Positions 1-9,808 are shown, counted from the first letter of the stretch. The stretch: DNA of 64,000 nucleotides from Winslowiella arboricola (GCF_025527015.1 NZ_JAODIM010000043.1:930001-994000); one strand, 5' to 3'. Made by a program: numbers and translations. Notes: generated by a model from the letters alone, not told the origin.

Positions 1-244
1 AGCCAGCCTTTATCAGCGCACTGGCAAACCCGCTGGTAAAGGTGATCCGGTCAATTGCAGTTTTGGTAACGCTCATAGTGTTACAGCTGGTATGGCCATC
101 AACGGTTTGCTGATCGGCCCAGGCCCAAAGGCGCACCAGCTTGCCAAGCACAGCATCCGGGTCCAGCTTCAGAATTTCGGCTATCTGGTAAATCTCGGGC
201 TTATCCGGGGTGATCACTTCAATCTTTATCCAGCTCGATGCCAT
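1..244 (-). CDS. Phage replication protein O-type, N-terminal part (cut by window edge)
   Basis: An open frame of 81 codons runs from ATG at 244 off the left edge of the window. It begins MASSWIKIEVITPDKPE and continues with a KLDPDAVLGKLVRLWAWADQQ stretch followed by TKTAIDRITFTSGFASALIKAG. This pattern (short W-K-x-E start, P-D-K-P-E, then a helix ending in L-V-R-x-W-x-W-A) is typical of the N-terminal DNA-binding domain of replication-initiation proteins in lambdoid phages, which load the helicase at the phage origin. It is the first recognisable gene of the leftward operon that starts at the promoter at 355-383. The C-terminal part lies outside the window, so completeness cannot be judged. 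The family call is by recognition of the sequence pattern. Confidence 0.65.
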   Translation of the reverse strand, partial: MASSWIKIEVITPDKPEIYQIAEILKLDPDAVLGKLVRLWAWADQQTVDGHTSCNTMSVTKTAIDRITFTSGFASALIKAG

Positions 245-332
245 AACAACCTCTGTGAAGCGGCTCTGTAACGCTGCCAGCGTTACCCGATACGTATCGT
301 GTCGCTATGGCGAGACAGATCTTCAGATGCAT
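219..332 (-). CDS. Small ORF in the cro position, first after pR
   Basis: A 37-codon frame starts at ATG 332, preceded by an excellent ribosome binding site (AAGGAGG, 4 nt before the ATG). It reads MHLKICLAIATRYVSGNAGS... and ends at 219, overlapping the start of the replication gene by 26 nt in another frame. It occupies the position where cro and cII lie in lambdoid phages, but no helix-turn-helix can be seen, and two DNA palindromes lie inside it. It may be a translated leader, the remains of a cro gene after deletion, or not a functional protein. The ribosome binding site is the main support. Confidence 0.35.
   Translation of the reverse strand: MHLKICLAIATRYVSGNAGSVTEPLHRGCYGIELDKD
268..299. 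repeat. Two adjacent short palindromes in the pR operon leader
   Basis: GTAACGCTG-C-CAGCGTTAC (268-286) is a perfect 9-bp inverted repeat around one base. CGATACGTATCG (288-299) is a perfect 12-bp palindrome two bases away. They lie inside the small ORF downstream of pR. They could be protein-binding sites or an RNA hairpin; nothing in the sequence decides which. Confidence 0.5.
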
Positions 333-354
333 ATACCCTCCTTGCGCGCACTGA

Positions 355-383
355 AATTTACTAAACACTAAACTAAACATCAA
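355..383 (-). promoter_or_regulatory. Prophage pR-type promoter with repressor operator
   Basis: On the minus strand TTGATG (383-378) is separated by exactly 17 nt from TAAATT (360-355). The spacer and -10 contain GTTTAGTGTTTAGTAAA (373-357), which has a GTTTA...TAAA symmetry. The same 17-mer with a single change recurs at 873-889 in an equivalent promoter position. This is the layout of an operator placed so that the repressor encoded at 422-787 blocks leftward transcription of the replication genes. Confidence 0.7.
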
Positions 384-421
384 GCGTTTGCTTATTTGGC
401 CTTTTCTAATCAAAATGAGAT

Positions 422-787
422 ATGGACATCAGAGAAATCAGGCGCACGCGCCTCAGACAGTGGTTTAGTGGTCAGCCACTCCCCGAAAAAGAGAAGAGCT
501 ATTTATCGCAACTGATAAACGGCAAATCCTCTTTTGGTGAAAAGGCTGCGCGGCGCATTGAGCATGATTACGGCATGCCGCTTAAGCACCTCGACAGCGT
601 TAGCAGTAGCGATAAAGAGTCAGAAAACATTGAGTTAGATGAAAATGAAAAGGCGCTGATTGCCTGTTTTCGTCGTTTCCCCGATGCAGGTAAGCGCGAG
701 ATGATGGCTCTGTTCAGAGACAAGGCGGAAGAATACGACCGGCTTTTTGATGAGCTGGCAAAACTGCGGCAGGCTGCTAAAAACTAA
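422..787 (+). CDS. Prophage repressor-like XRE-family regulator (short, no peptidase domain)
   Basis: A 121-residue protein. Residues 1-55 form a divergent helix-turn-helix: the recognition-helix region is YLSQLINGKSSFGEKAARRIEHDYGMP, a pattern common in XRE repressors of lambdoid prophages. The C-terminal part (about residues 70-121) is a charged helical segment, ENEKALIACFRRFPDAGKREMMALF...YDRLFDELAKL, as in short phage regulators. There is no LexA/S24 self-cleavage domain, so classical RecA-triggered cleavage is not expected. It sits between two copies of the same 17-bp operator, one upstream at 357-373 and one downstream at 873-889, and is followed by an intrinsic terminator. Repressor function is inferred from position and helix-turn-helix pattern. 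Confidence 0.75.
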   Translation: MDIREIRRTRLRQWFSGQPLPEKEKSYLSQLINGKSSFGEKAARRIEHDYGMPLKHLDSVSSSDKESENIELDENEKALIACFRRFPDAGKREMMALFRDKAEEYDRLFDELAKLRQAAKN

Positions 788-807
788 CCACCCCTCTCTT
801 TTTTGAT

Positions 808-833
808 AACCGGCTTAATGCCGGTTTTTTTGG
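808..833 (+). terminator. Intrinsic terminator after the prophage repressor
   Basis: Stem AACCGGC / GCCGGTT with loop TTAAT, followed by a run of seven T. It lies about 20 nt after the repressor stop codon. Confidence 0.85.
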
Positions 834-862
834 TTCCTCAACAACTATCACCCACCAAACAC

Positions 863-891
863 TTTACTTAATGTTTAGTATTTAGTAAACT
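863..891 (+). promoter_or_regulatory. Prophage pL-type promoter with repressor operator
   Basis: TTTACT (863-868), a 17-nt spacer and TAAACT (886-891) form a rightward promoter. GTTTAGTATTTAGTAAA (873-889) covers the spacer end and the -10 exactly as the near-identical operator does in pR at 355-383. It points away from the repressor and toward the integrase remnant, which is the lambda pL arrangement seen in mirror image. Confidence 0.65.
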
Positions 892-1140
892 CAGCTTAAC
901 AAAGCCCACCCCGTTACAAACTGAATACGCCGGGACAAGACCCCGAGTTATCCCGGTGCAGTTTGAGGCAAAGTAGCCAGCCTGAGGCAGATGAACATGA
1001 CGGCAGGGGTGATTTTGCAAGATTTGGCAGACATAACGCAGCAGTGACACACTTCAGTTCTGACAGCGTGAAAGAACGCATACGGGTTTAGGTTCACTAT
1101 CTTTATCACTCATGATCGAAGGTAACAGGAGGAAGAAACG
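892..1140 (+). other. Non-coding remnant of the pL operon
   Basis: No convincing gene is visible between pL and the integrase remnant. One very short frame at about 991-1047 (MNMTAGVILQDLADITQQ) has a GAGG-like sequence upstream but is too short to name. In an intact lambdoid phage this interval would hold many early genes (anti-terminator, recombination, excision), so a large deletion is inferred. Confidence 0.4.
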
Positions 1141-1308
1141 GCGCCGACCTTTCATAAGCAACGATCGCTGTCAGAACGCTGATAGCGGAATCAGCGGATC
1201 GATACGCAAGAATTGCTGGGGCATAAATCGTCCAGGCAGGAAGTGGTGTTGCTGAATATGAACATTATCGCTCAGTCCGGGTGGTGGCCTGGGATAGCTG
1301 GCGATTGA
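1141..1308 (+). pseudogene. Phage integrase (tyrosine recombinase) C-terminal remnant
   Basis: One reading frame gives PTFHKQRSLSER, then two stop codons (TGA 1180-1182, TAG 1183-1185), then RNQRIDTQELLGHKSSRQ and a non-conserved tail to TGA at 1306. PTFHELRSLS...QELLGHKS is the well-known segment of lambdoid-type tyrosine recombinases that contains the catalytic H-x-x-R (here H-K-Q-R) and the second conserved histidine (LLGHKS). Nothing upstream resembles the catalytic N-terminal half, and the tyrosine nucleophile segment after LLGHKS is not recognisable. The gene is therefore dead. It lies at the outer end of the prophage remnant, where int is expected, and is read from pL. Confidence 0.75.
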
Positions 1309-1332
1309 TCAGATCGCTTAACCCGGACTGAG
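1271..1332. repeat. 12-bp perfect inverted repeat with 38-nt loop
   Basis: CTCAGTCCGGGT (1271-1282) is the exact inverse of ACCCGGACTGAG (1321-1332). It spans the end of the integrase remnant and ends about 30 nt before the mesD stop. It lacks a T-run on either strand. It may be a duplication scar or a hairpin at the prophage border. Confidence 0.5.
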
Positions 1333-1363
1333 TTCCCTTCAAATGATCTCATCTCTGGCGATG

Positions 1364-2395
1364 TTATTTAGTCGAGAGTTCGCTTCGGACGATTGCTGCG
1401 CCTGCACTTAAAGCGTTTAGCTTGCCTCTTGCTACCCGACGAGATAATGGGGTCATGCCACAATTGGTAGAAGGATAGAGCTTATCGGCATCCACAAACT
1501 GAAGTGCTTTTCGCAAAGTATCGGCCACTTCCTCTGGTGTTTCAATGGTATTGGTAGCCACATCAATAGCCCCTACCATGACTTTTTTACCGCGAATGAG
1601 TTCAATGAGATCCATTGGAACACGAGAGTTTTGACATTCCAGTGAGATTATATCGATATCAGATGTCTGCAGTTTGGGGAATATTTCTTCATATTGCCGC
1701 CATTCTGACCCCAGAGTCTTTTTCCAGTCGGTATTGGCTTTGATGCCATAGCCATAGCAAATATGTACAGCGGTTTCGCATTTAAGTCCTTCAATTGCTC
1801 TTTCTAAAGCGGCAATTCCCCAGTCATTTACCTCATCAAAAAAAACATTAAATGCTGGCTCATCAAACTGGATAATATCGACACCCGCCGCCTCTAACTC
1901 TCTGGCTTCTTGATTGAGAATTTTAGCGAATTCCCAGGCTAGTTTTTCGCGGCTTTTATAGTGGCTATCATAGAGTGTATCTATCATAGTCATCGGACCC
2001 GGCAGTGCCCATTTAATCGGTTGTGTAGTTTGCTGACGTAAAAATCGGGCATCTTCAACAAAAACGGGCTTCTGGCGACTCACCTCACCAACCACTGTCG
2101 GTACACTCGCATCATAACGATTACGAATTTTAACAATCTCGCGTTTCTCAAAATCAACGCCGCTGAGGTGCTCAATAAACGTCGTGACAAAATGTTGGCG
2201 CGTTTGCTCGCCATCACTGACAATATCAATACCTGCCTGCTGTTGATCTTGCAGGCACAAACGCAGAGCATCGTGTTTGCCCTCAATCAGTTCCTGATCT
2301 TGCAATTTCCACGGTGACCAAAGTGTCTCTGGCTGTGCAAGCCAGGAGGGTTTAGGCAAACTGCCTGCAGTCGAAGTGGGTAACAATATTTTCAT
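1364..2395 (-). CDS. mesD: Folate-independent methionine synthase, MetE C-terminal-like (MesD type)
   Basis: This protein of about 343 residues corresponds only to the catalytic C-terminal half of cobalamin-independent methionine synthase. All zinc ligands are visible: His and Cys in AVHICYGYG, Glu in IISLECQNSRVP and Cys in STNCGMTPLSRR. The folate-binding N-terminal half of MetE is absent. Core MetE enzymes encoded next to a DUF1852 protein are known as MesD; they need the partner (MesX) and oxygen, and do not use methyltetrahydrofolate. The upstream gene here is that partner. ATG 2395 is preferred because AAGG lies 9 nt upstream; a TTG at 2425 would extend the frame into the mesX stop. Methyl donor and biological role are inferred from the family. 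Confidence 0.85.
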   Translation of the reverse strand: MKILLPTSTAGSLPKPSWLAQPETLWSPWKLQDQELIEGKHDALRLCLQDQQQAGIDIVSDGEQTRQHFVTTFIEHLSGVDFEKREIVKIRNRYDASVPTVVGEVSRQKPVFVEDARFLRQQTTQPIKWALPGPMTMIDTLYDSHYKSREKLAWEFAKILNQEARELEAAGVDIIQFDEPAFNVFFDEVNDWGIAALERAIEGLKCETAVHICYGYGIKANTDWKKTLGSEWRQYEEIFPKLQTSDIDIISLECQNSRVPMDLIELIRGKKVMVGAIDVATNTIETPEEVADTLRKALQFVDADKLYPSTNCGMTPLSRRVARGKLNALSAGAAIVRSELSTK

Positions 2396-2421
2396 AACAG
2401 GTGACCTTGTGTTTTGGTTAA

Positions 2422-3399
2422 TCAAAGAACGTAATCAGCGGACCATTGCTCAAGAATAGTTCGGTAAGGTTTAATGAAGTGCTCTTCAGTAAACTTTCCC
2501 TGCTCAATCGCTAACTGGCTGCGTTCTTCGCGATCATAAACAATCTGAGTTAATGCATAATCCTGGCTATTCAGGCTTGGTTGATACTCTTTTCCTGCTG
2601 CTGAATTAGCGTTGTAAATTTCAGGTCGGTAAATCTTTTGAAAAGTCTCCATCGTGCTGATGGTACTGGTCAGCTCAAGATTCGTATAATCGCTGATTAA
2701 ATCACCAACAAAATAAAAAGCCAAAGGTGCAACGCTACCTGGCGGCATAAAATAGCGTGCCCGTAAACCCATTTTTCTGAAATAGTGATCGGTCATGGAC
2801 GGTTCGTTCTGCTGGTATTCGACGCCCAGTACAGGATGCTGATTTTCAGTCTGGTGATAGGTGTTTTTACTTGAAACACTCAGACAGATGACAGGCGGCT
2901 TATTAAAGTGCTCTTTGTAAGCAGCCGAATTAACGAAACATTTAAATATCTTTCCATGCAAATCGCCAAAATCATCAGGCGTGCTAAATTCGCTTTTATT
3001 CTTGTTGTGCTCTGACAGTAATATGCTGAAGTCATAATCTCGCACGTAAGAGGAAAAATTATTCCCTACTATTCCTGCTATACGCTCGTTGGTTGTTTGA
3101 TCAACAATATTCGTTTTCAATATTTCAATCACCGGGAAGGTGTCGCCCTTGCCTTCCAAATCCATCTCAACGGAAATAATTTCAAGTTCAACAGAGTAAC
3201 GATCCCCTTCGGGGTTATCCCAATGCGCAAGGCTATTGAAACGATCATCAATCATCATTAAGGCATTGCGCAAATTCTGCTGGCGCTTGTTGCCTCTGGC
3301 CAAATTGGCGAAATTGGTAGTAATACGCGTATTTTCGGAGGGGTTATAATTTTCATCGAAAGAAATGCTTTTGATAGTAAAGGTAAATTCTTTATTCAT
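2422..3399 (-). CDS. mesX: DUF1852 protein, methionine synthase partner (MesX)
   Basis: A 325-residue soluble protein beginning MNKEFTFTIKSISFDENYNPSENTRITTNFANLARG, the recognisable start of the DUF1852 family. It has no signal peptide or membrane segment. It is the first gene of a two-gene operon with mesD, which starts about 26 nt after its stop. DUF1852 (MesX) is required, together with oxygen, for methionine formation by MesD enzymes; its exact chemistry was not settled as far as I know. An AGGA sequence lies before the ATG. Upstream, AGACAATA-TGAAGACT (about 3490-3515, minus strand) has only weak resemblance to tandem MetJ boxes, so methionine repression is possible but not shown. Confidence 0.85.
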   Translation of the reverse strand: MNKEFTFTIKSISFDENYNPSENTRITTNFANLARGNKRQQNLRNALMMIDDRFNSLAHWDNPEGDRYSVELEIISVEMDLEGKGDTFPVIEILKTNIVDQTTNERIAGIVGNNFSSYVRDYDFSILLSEHNKNKSEFSTPDDFGDLHGKIFKCFVNSAAYKEHFNKPPVICLSVSSKNTYHQTENQHPVLGVEYQQNEPSMTDHYFRKMGLRARYFMPPGSVAPLAFYFVGDLISDYTNLELTSTISTMETFQKIYRPEIYNANSAAGKEYQPSLNSQDYALTQIVYDREERSQLAIEQGKFTEEHFIKPYRTILEQWSADYVL

Positions 3400-3657
3400 C
3401 GCGATCTGTCATCCTAATTTCTGATATAAAACCTGAATTTCATTCTTATTCAGCACGTCAAAATTTTATTTTCGGGTTTTCTTATTCAGCAGTCTTCATA
3501 TTGTCTGGCGCTAATAGCTGTACGTACTTTATGCCAGAGTCATTGGTTGAGTAAAAGTGATTTAATTTCATTGAAGCATGAGTCATATTCATGTTGAGGT
3601 GTGGGGTCAGGTCGGCATTGTTGCAGAGCCCCAGCCCCACAGGCATCCACGGGGTCA
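3400..3657. other. Intergenic region upstream of mesX
   Basis: AT-rich 5' region of the mesX-mesD operon, about 260 bp, without a supportable gene. Overlapping short frames on both strands have no ribosome binding site or recognisable product. TTGACG on the minus strand near 3460 is a possible -35 element, but no good -10 is seen at the right distance. Confidence 0.4.
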
Positions 3658-3826
3658 CGTGGCATTGGTGCGGGAAAAGCATTGATTGAGGCTATAGGTG
3701 ATAAGGCCCGGGAAAAATCATGGTCAAAAGTAGATTGGGTTACCAGAGAATCTAATCCGGCCAGGGTATTGTATGACAATGCTTGCCGAACTGGATGATT
3801 TTGTCCGCTATACCATTAACCTTTAA
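3658..3826 (+). pseudogene. GNAT acetyltransferase C-terminal remnant, frameshifted
   Basis: Translation gives RGIGAGKALIEAIGDKAREKSWSKVDWVTRESNPARVLYDN, the acetyl-CoA binding motif (R-G-x-G-x-G-x-A-L) and helix of GNAT acetyltransferases. After LYDN a one-base shift is needed to continue as LAELDDFVRYTINL and stop at 3824-3826, which is how this GNAT group usually ends. The N-terminal half is missing. It is therefore a truncated and frameshifted remnant. Its left boundary coincides with unrelated sequence, consistent with a deletion or insertion scar between the prophage side and icd. Confidence 0.75.
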
Positions 3827-3883
3827 GTTCAGGAACAGTCAAGGCCGATATGTTGGGGAGGTTTTGGGGAAGGCTGAAAACAC

Positions 3884-3920
3884 ATCAGGCCAGCCAGAGG
3901 TTACCCCTGACTGGCCTGAT
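3884..3920 (-). terminator. Terminator downstream of icd
   Basis: Imperfect hairpin ATCAGGCCAG...CTGGCCTGAT with a short central loop. On the minus strand it is followed by GTGTTTTC. It lies 16 nt after the icd stop codon. Confidence 0.7.
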
Positions 3921-3935
3921 TAAGAGCAAGCAGAA

Positions 3936-5186
3936 TTACATATGCTTAATCATAGCATCGCCAAACTCTGAAGATTTCAGCAGCTTAGCGCCGTCCATCA
4001 GACGTTCAAAATCGTAAGTGACGGTTTTCGCTGCGATAGCGCCTTCCATCCCTTTGACGATCAGATCGGCGGCTTCAAACCATTCCATATGACGCAGCAT
4101 CATTTCTGCAGACAGAATCACTGAACCTGGGTTCACTTTATCCTGACCTGCATACTTCGGTGCGGTACCGTGGGTGGCTTCGAACAGCGCACACTCGTCA
4201 CCAATATTTGCGCCCGGAGCAATACCGATACCGCCAACCTGTGCCGCCAGGGCATCAGAAATGTAGTCACCGTTCAGGTTCATACAGGCGATAACGTCAT
4301 ACTCGGCCGGACGCAGCAGGATCTGCTGCAGGAACGCATCGGCGATCACGTCTTTTACCACGATCTCTTTGCCGGTATTCGGGTTCTTGATTTTCAGCCA
4401 CGGGCCGCCATCGATCAGTTCACCACCAAACTCTTCACGAGCCAGCTGGTATCCCCAATCTTTAAACGCACCTTCGGTGAATTTCATGATGTTGCCTTTA
4501 TGTACCAGCGTCACAGAGTCACGATCGTTAGTGATCGCATACTCAATGGCGGCACGCACCAGGCGCTTAGTCCCTTCTTCTGAACACGGCTTAATACCGA
4601 TACCGCACTGCTCAGGGAAACGGATTTTCTTCACACCCATTTCTTCTTTCAGGAACTTAATCACTTTATCTGCTTCCGCAGAACCCGCTTTCCATTCGAT
4701 ACCTGCATAGATATCTTCAGAGTTTTCGCGGAAGATCACCATATCGGTCTCTTCCGGGCGTTTTACCGGGCTTGGTGTACCCTGGTAGTAACGTACCGGA
4801 CGCAGACAGATATAGAGATCGAGTTGCTGACGCAGGGCAACGTTCAGAGAACGAATACCGCCACCGACCGGGGTGGTCAGCGGGCCTTTAATGGCAACGC
4901 GATATTCTTTGATCAGATCGAGGGTTTCTTCTGGCAGCCAGACATCCGGGCCATACAGTTCGGTGGACTTCTCACCAGTATAGATCTCCATCCAGGAGAT
5001 TTTTCGCTCGCCGTTATAGGCTTTCTGTACTGCGGCATCAACCACTTTGATCATCACTGGTGAAACATCAATCCCAATACCATCGCCTTCAATAAAAGGA
5101 ATGATAGGGTTATTCGGAACAACCAGTTTTCCCTGATCCAGGGTGATTTTTTGACCTTCAGCCGGAACAACTACTTTGCTTTCCAT
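3936..5186 (-). CDS. icd: Isocitrate dehydrogenase [NADP+]
   Basis: TCA-cycle enzyme that oxidatively decarboxylates isocitrate to 2-oxoglutarate in the cytoplasm. The 416 residues equal the E. coli length and the protein aligns throughout by eye. The phosphorylation and substrate loop [13 protein letters not shown] carries the serine that AceK modifies in E. coli, and the NADP/metal segment [29 protein letters not shown] is intact. The gene starts at ATG 5186 behind GGAGAGG. It is divergent from rluE, as in E. coli. The icd 3' end is the attachment site of phage 21 and e14 in E. coli; here it is complete, and the nearest prophage remnant lies 2.6 kb away beyond mesDX and the GNAT remnant. 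Confidence 0.98.
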   Translation of the reverse strand: MESKVVVPAEGQKITLDQGKLVVPNNPIIPFIEGDGIGIDVSPVMIKVVDAAVQKAYNGERKISWMEIYTGEKSTELYGPDVWLPEETLDLIKEYRVAIKGPLTTPVGGGIRSLNVALRQQLDLYICLRPVRYYQGTPSPVKRPEETDMVIFRENSEDIYAGIEWKAGSAEADKVIKFLKEEMGVKKIRFPEQCGIGIKPCSEEGTKRLVRAAIEYAITNDRDSVTLVHKGNIMKFTEGAFKDWGYQLAREEFGGELIDGGPWLKIKNPNTGKEIVVKDVIADAFLQQILLRPAEYDVIACMNLNGDYISDALAAQVGGIGIAPGANIGDECALFEATHGTAPKYAGQDKVNPGSVILSAEMMLRHMEWFEAADLIVKGMEGAIAAKTVTYDFERLMDGAKLLKSSEFGDAMIKHM

Positions 5187-5210
5187 TAACCTCTCCTTCG
5201 AGCGCTTTTT

Positions 5211-5239
5211 TTGTTAATGACTTGTAAGATGCGCGTCAA
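5211..5239 (-). promoter_or_regulatory. icd promoter
   Basis: On the minus strand TTGACG (5239-5234), a 17-nt spacer and TAACAA (5216-5211) lie 25 nt before the icd start. A second possible promoter, TTGGCG-17-TAGTAT, lies just upstream on the same strand, so tandem promoters are plausible. Confidence 0.55.
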
Positions 5240-5320
5240 TACTACTCGAATATTAACTCCGCGCCAATCACCTCGGGTTTGCGTTATAATGCGCCTATTG
5301 TCACAAACTGCAAAGACCAT

Positions 5321-5951
5321 GCCTAAAACTCCTGTTAAAAATCACCGCGTTAAACGATTCAGCCAAAGTGCTGACGCCCGGCGTACGCCAAAAGGCCCAC
5401 GCCGGGTGCTTGTTTTTAATAAACCTTTTGATGTACTGCCGCAGTTCACTGATGAAGCGGGACGCGCGACGCTAAAAGATTTTGTCCCGGTGAGCGAAGT
5501 CTATGCCGCCGGTCGTCTCGATCGTGACAGCGAAGGCCTGATGGTGCTGACCAACGACGGCGCGCTACAGGCAAAGCTGACGCAGCCGGGTAAAAACACC
5601 GGGAAAATCTACTATGTCCAGGTGGAAGGTGTGCCGGAAGAGCAGCATCTGCAGCCGCTGCGCACTGGGGTTAATCTGAAAGATGGTCCCACCCTGCCCG
5701 CAGGCGTCGAGCGGGTGGCGGAACCTGCCTGGCTTTGGCCGCGTAATCCGCCGATTCGTGAGCGCAAAGCGATTCCCACCTGCTGGCTGAAAATTACTTT
5801 ATACGAAGGCCGTAATCGCCAGGTGCGCCGCATGACCGCGCATATCGGCTTCCCGACGCTGCGACTGATTCGTTTCGCGATGGGATCCTTACAGCTGGGC
5901 GATCTGCCCCCCGGCGAATGGCGTGATATCAGCGCCGAAATTAGCGGCTGA
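5321..5951 (+). CDS. rluE: 23S rRNA pseudouridine synthase E
   Basis: Converts a uridine of 23S rRNA (U2457 in E. coli) to pseudouridine. The catalytic motif [17 protein letters not shown], with the active-site aspartate, is intact, as are the RsuA/RluB/E/F-type [15 protein letters not shown] and [25 protein letters not shown] segments. There is no S4 domain, as usual for RluE. Two starts compete. ATG 5289 would give about 220 residues and matches the E. coli N-terminus better, but it overlaps a TATAAT (5285-5290) that looks like the -10 of the promoter. ATG 5321 gives about 210 residues and is chosen here. The gene is divergent from icd and leads into nudJ. Confidence 0.93.
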
Positions 5952-5988
5952 AATCGATAACCGCAGGTTAATCATCACGGAGAACACC

Positions 5989-6462
5989 ATGTTTAAACCT
6001 CATGTTACCGTCGCCTGTGTAGTACAGGCCGAAGGCCAGCTGCTGGTGGTGGAAGAGACGATTAACGGCGTCGCGACCTGGAATCAACCGGCGGGTCACC
6101 TGGAAGCGGATGAAACCCTGATTCAGGCTGCCGAACGCGAACTACTGGAAGAGACCGGCATCCAGGCGTCGCCACAGTGGTTGCTGCGTATTCATCAGTG
6201 GATCGCGCCGGATAATACGCCGTTTCTGCGTGTACTTTTCGCCCTCGACCTGCCCGCGATCCTGCCGACTACCCCGCAGGATAGCGATATTGACCGCTGC
6301 TGGTGGCTGCCACCGGAGCAGATCCTGCAAGCCAGCAACTTGCGTTCGCCGCTGGTCGCGGAAAGCGTGCGTATCTGGCAGCAGCCGGAACGCCATCCGC
6401 TGACGCTTTTACAGGCGTTTCAATGGCCGTTTTGCGAGGGTGCGCCCGCCCGCGACGCGTGA
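5989..6462 (+). CDS. nudJ: Phosphatase NudJ (Nudix hydrolase)
   Basis: Nudix hydrolase of 157 residues, close to the 153 of E. coli NudJ, which acts on HMP-pyrophosphate (a thiamine precursor) and nucleoside tri/diphosphates. The complete Nudix box [23 protein letters not shown] lies at about residues 37-59, and the N-terminal [16 protein letters not shown] strand matches the family. The start ATG 5989 has GGAG 9 nt upstream. It follows rluE by 37 nt and precedes mnmA by 49 nt on the same strand, the standard enterobacterial order. Confidence 0.95.
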   Translation: MFKPHVTVACVVQAEGQLLVVEETINGVATWNQPAGHLEADETLIQAAERELLEETGIQASPQWLLRIHQWIAPDNTPFLRVLFALDLPAILPTTPQDSDIDRCWWLPPEQILQASNLRSPLVAESVRIWQQPERHPLTLLQAFQWPFCEGAPARDA

Positions 6463-6511
6463 TAGAATACGCCGCTTGTTTTATTCCTTATTTCCTTATC
6501 GTGAGTGTGTC

Positions 6512-7618
6512 ATGTCTGACAACAGCCAGAAAAAAGTGATCGTCGGTATGTCCGGCGGCGTCGACTCTTCCGTTTCCGCCTGGTTACTGCAACAGCAGGG
6601 CTATCAGGTTGAAGGCCTGTTTATGAAAAACTGGGAAGAAGATGACGGTGAGGAGTATTGCACCGCCGCTGAAGATCTGGCTGATGCACAAGCGGTATGT
6701 GACAAACTGGGTATGCGCCTGCATAAGGTCAACTTCGCCGCCGAGTACTGGGATAATGTGTTTGAGCATTTTCTCGAAGAGTACAAAGCCGGTCGTACGC
6801 CAAACCCGGATATCCTGTGCAATAAAGAGATTAAATTTAAAGCCTTCCTGGAATTCGCCGCTGAAGATCTTGGCGCGGACTTTATTGCGACCGGCCACTA
6901 TGTGCGCCGTCAGGATGTCGATGGCAAAAGCCGCCTGCTGCGCGGTCTCGACGACAATAAGGACCAGAGCTACTTCCTCTACACCTTAAGCCACCAGCAA
7001 ATCGCCCAGAGTCTGTTCCCGGTTGGCGAGCTGGAAAAGCCGGAAGTGCGCCGCATTGCCGAAGAACTGGATCTGATCACTGCCAAGAAAAAAGACTCCA
7101 CCGGTATCTGTTTTATCGGCGAGCGCAAATTCCGCGACTTCCTGGGCCGCTATCTGCCTGCGCAGCCTGGCGCCATCGTCACCGTCGATGGCCAGACTGT
7201 CGGCGAACATCAGGGTCTGATGTACCATACCCTCGGCCAGCGTAAAGGGCTGGGCATTGGCGGCATGAAAGAGAGTAACGACGATCCGTGGTATGTAGTG
7301 GACAAAGATGTCGCCAATAACCTGCTGGTTGTCGCCCAGGGCGGCGAACATCCGCGCCTGATGTCGGTTGGCCTGATCGCCCGCCAGCTCGACTGGGTCG
7401 ATCGTGAGCCCCTGCGCGAACCGCTGCGCTGCGTGGTGAAAACCCGCTATCGCCAGGCGGATATCCCTTGTGTGATCAGCCCACAAGACGACGGTGCGAT
7501 TGAAGTGCGTTTTGACCAACCGGTTGCTGCGGTTACTCCCGGTCAGTCAGCGGTCTTTTATCTGGATGATGTCTGCCTTGGCGGCGGCATTATTGAACAG
7601 CGTTTACCATTATTGTAG
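6512..7618 (+). CDS. mnmA: tRNA-specific 2-thiouridylase MnmA
   Basis: Thiolates the wobble uridine (position 34) of tRNA-Lys, tRNA-Glu and tRNA-Gln, receiving sulfur from the TusE relay. 368 residues, the same as E. coli. The PP-loop [10 protein letters not shown] lies near the N-terminus. Both catalytic cysteines are in place, in [12 protein letters not shown] and in [14 protein letters not shown] 6512 is chosen because the family N-terminus is [16 protein letters not shown]. The stop codon TAG (7616-7618) is part of a REP-like repeat that begins at 7615. Confidence 0.97.
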   Translation: MSDNSQKKVIVGMSGGVDSSVSAWLLQQQGYQVEGLFMKNWEEDDGEEYCTAAEDLADAQAVCDKLGMRLHKVNFAAEYWDNVFEHFLEEYKAGRTPNPDILCNKEIKFKAFLEFAAEDLGADFIATGHYVRRQDVDGKSRLLRGLDDNKDQSYFLYTLSHQQIAQSLFPVGELEKPEVRRIAEELDLITAKKKDSTGICFIGERKFRDFLGRYLPAQPGAIVTVDGQTVGEHQGLMYHTLGQRKGLGIGGMKESNDDPWYVVDKDVANNLLVVAQGGEHPRLMSVGLIARQLDWVDREPLREPLRCVVKTRYRQADIPCVISPQDDGAIEVRFDQPVAAVTPGQSAVFYLDDVCLGGGIIEQRLPLL

Positions 7619-7657
7619 GGGCAGCGTTATCGCGCCGCCCGTGCCAAAGATTTGCAC
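7615..7657 (+). repeat. REP-like palindromic element, diverged copy
   Basis: GTAGGGGCAGCGTTATCGCG followed by CCGCCC and then GTGCCAAAGATTTGCAC. Compared with the copies at 22219, 41877 and 57327, the palindromic core has a few changes, but the tail GTGCCRAWGATNTGCAC is well preserved. It supplies the mnmA stop codon and lies between mnmA and hflD. Confidence 0.75.
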
Positions 7658-7694
7658 AGCATCAAATGCGCGCGACGCGTAAACAGGAGTAACC

Positions 7695-9768
<2,074 letters not shown>

Positions 9769-9808
9769 TGTCCTGCGGGCTGGCGCAAGTCAGCCCATGT
9801 TAACCTGT

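Noticed and set aside
868..1050. Minus-strand 60-codon frame
   Set aside because: Covers the pL operator, lacks a ribosome binding site, and has no recognisable product.
3490..3515. MetJ box upstream of mesX
   Set aside because: Only about five of eight bases fit in each half; kept as a remark in the mesX entry and not as a feature.
3482..3779. Minus-strand small frames near the GNAT remnant
   Set aside because: No ribosome binding site, overlapping each other, and antisense to the recognisable GNAT remnant.
5285..5290. TATAAT overlapping an alternative rluE start
   Set aside because: A good -10, but no -35 at the right distance could be shown, so it was not listed as a promoter of its own.
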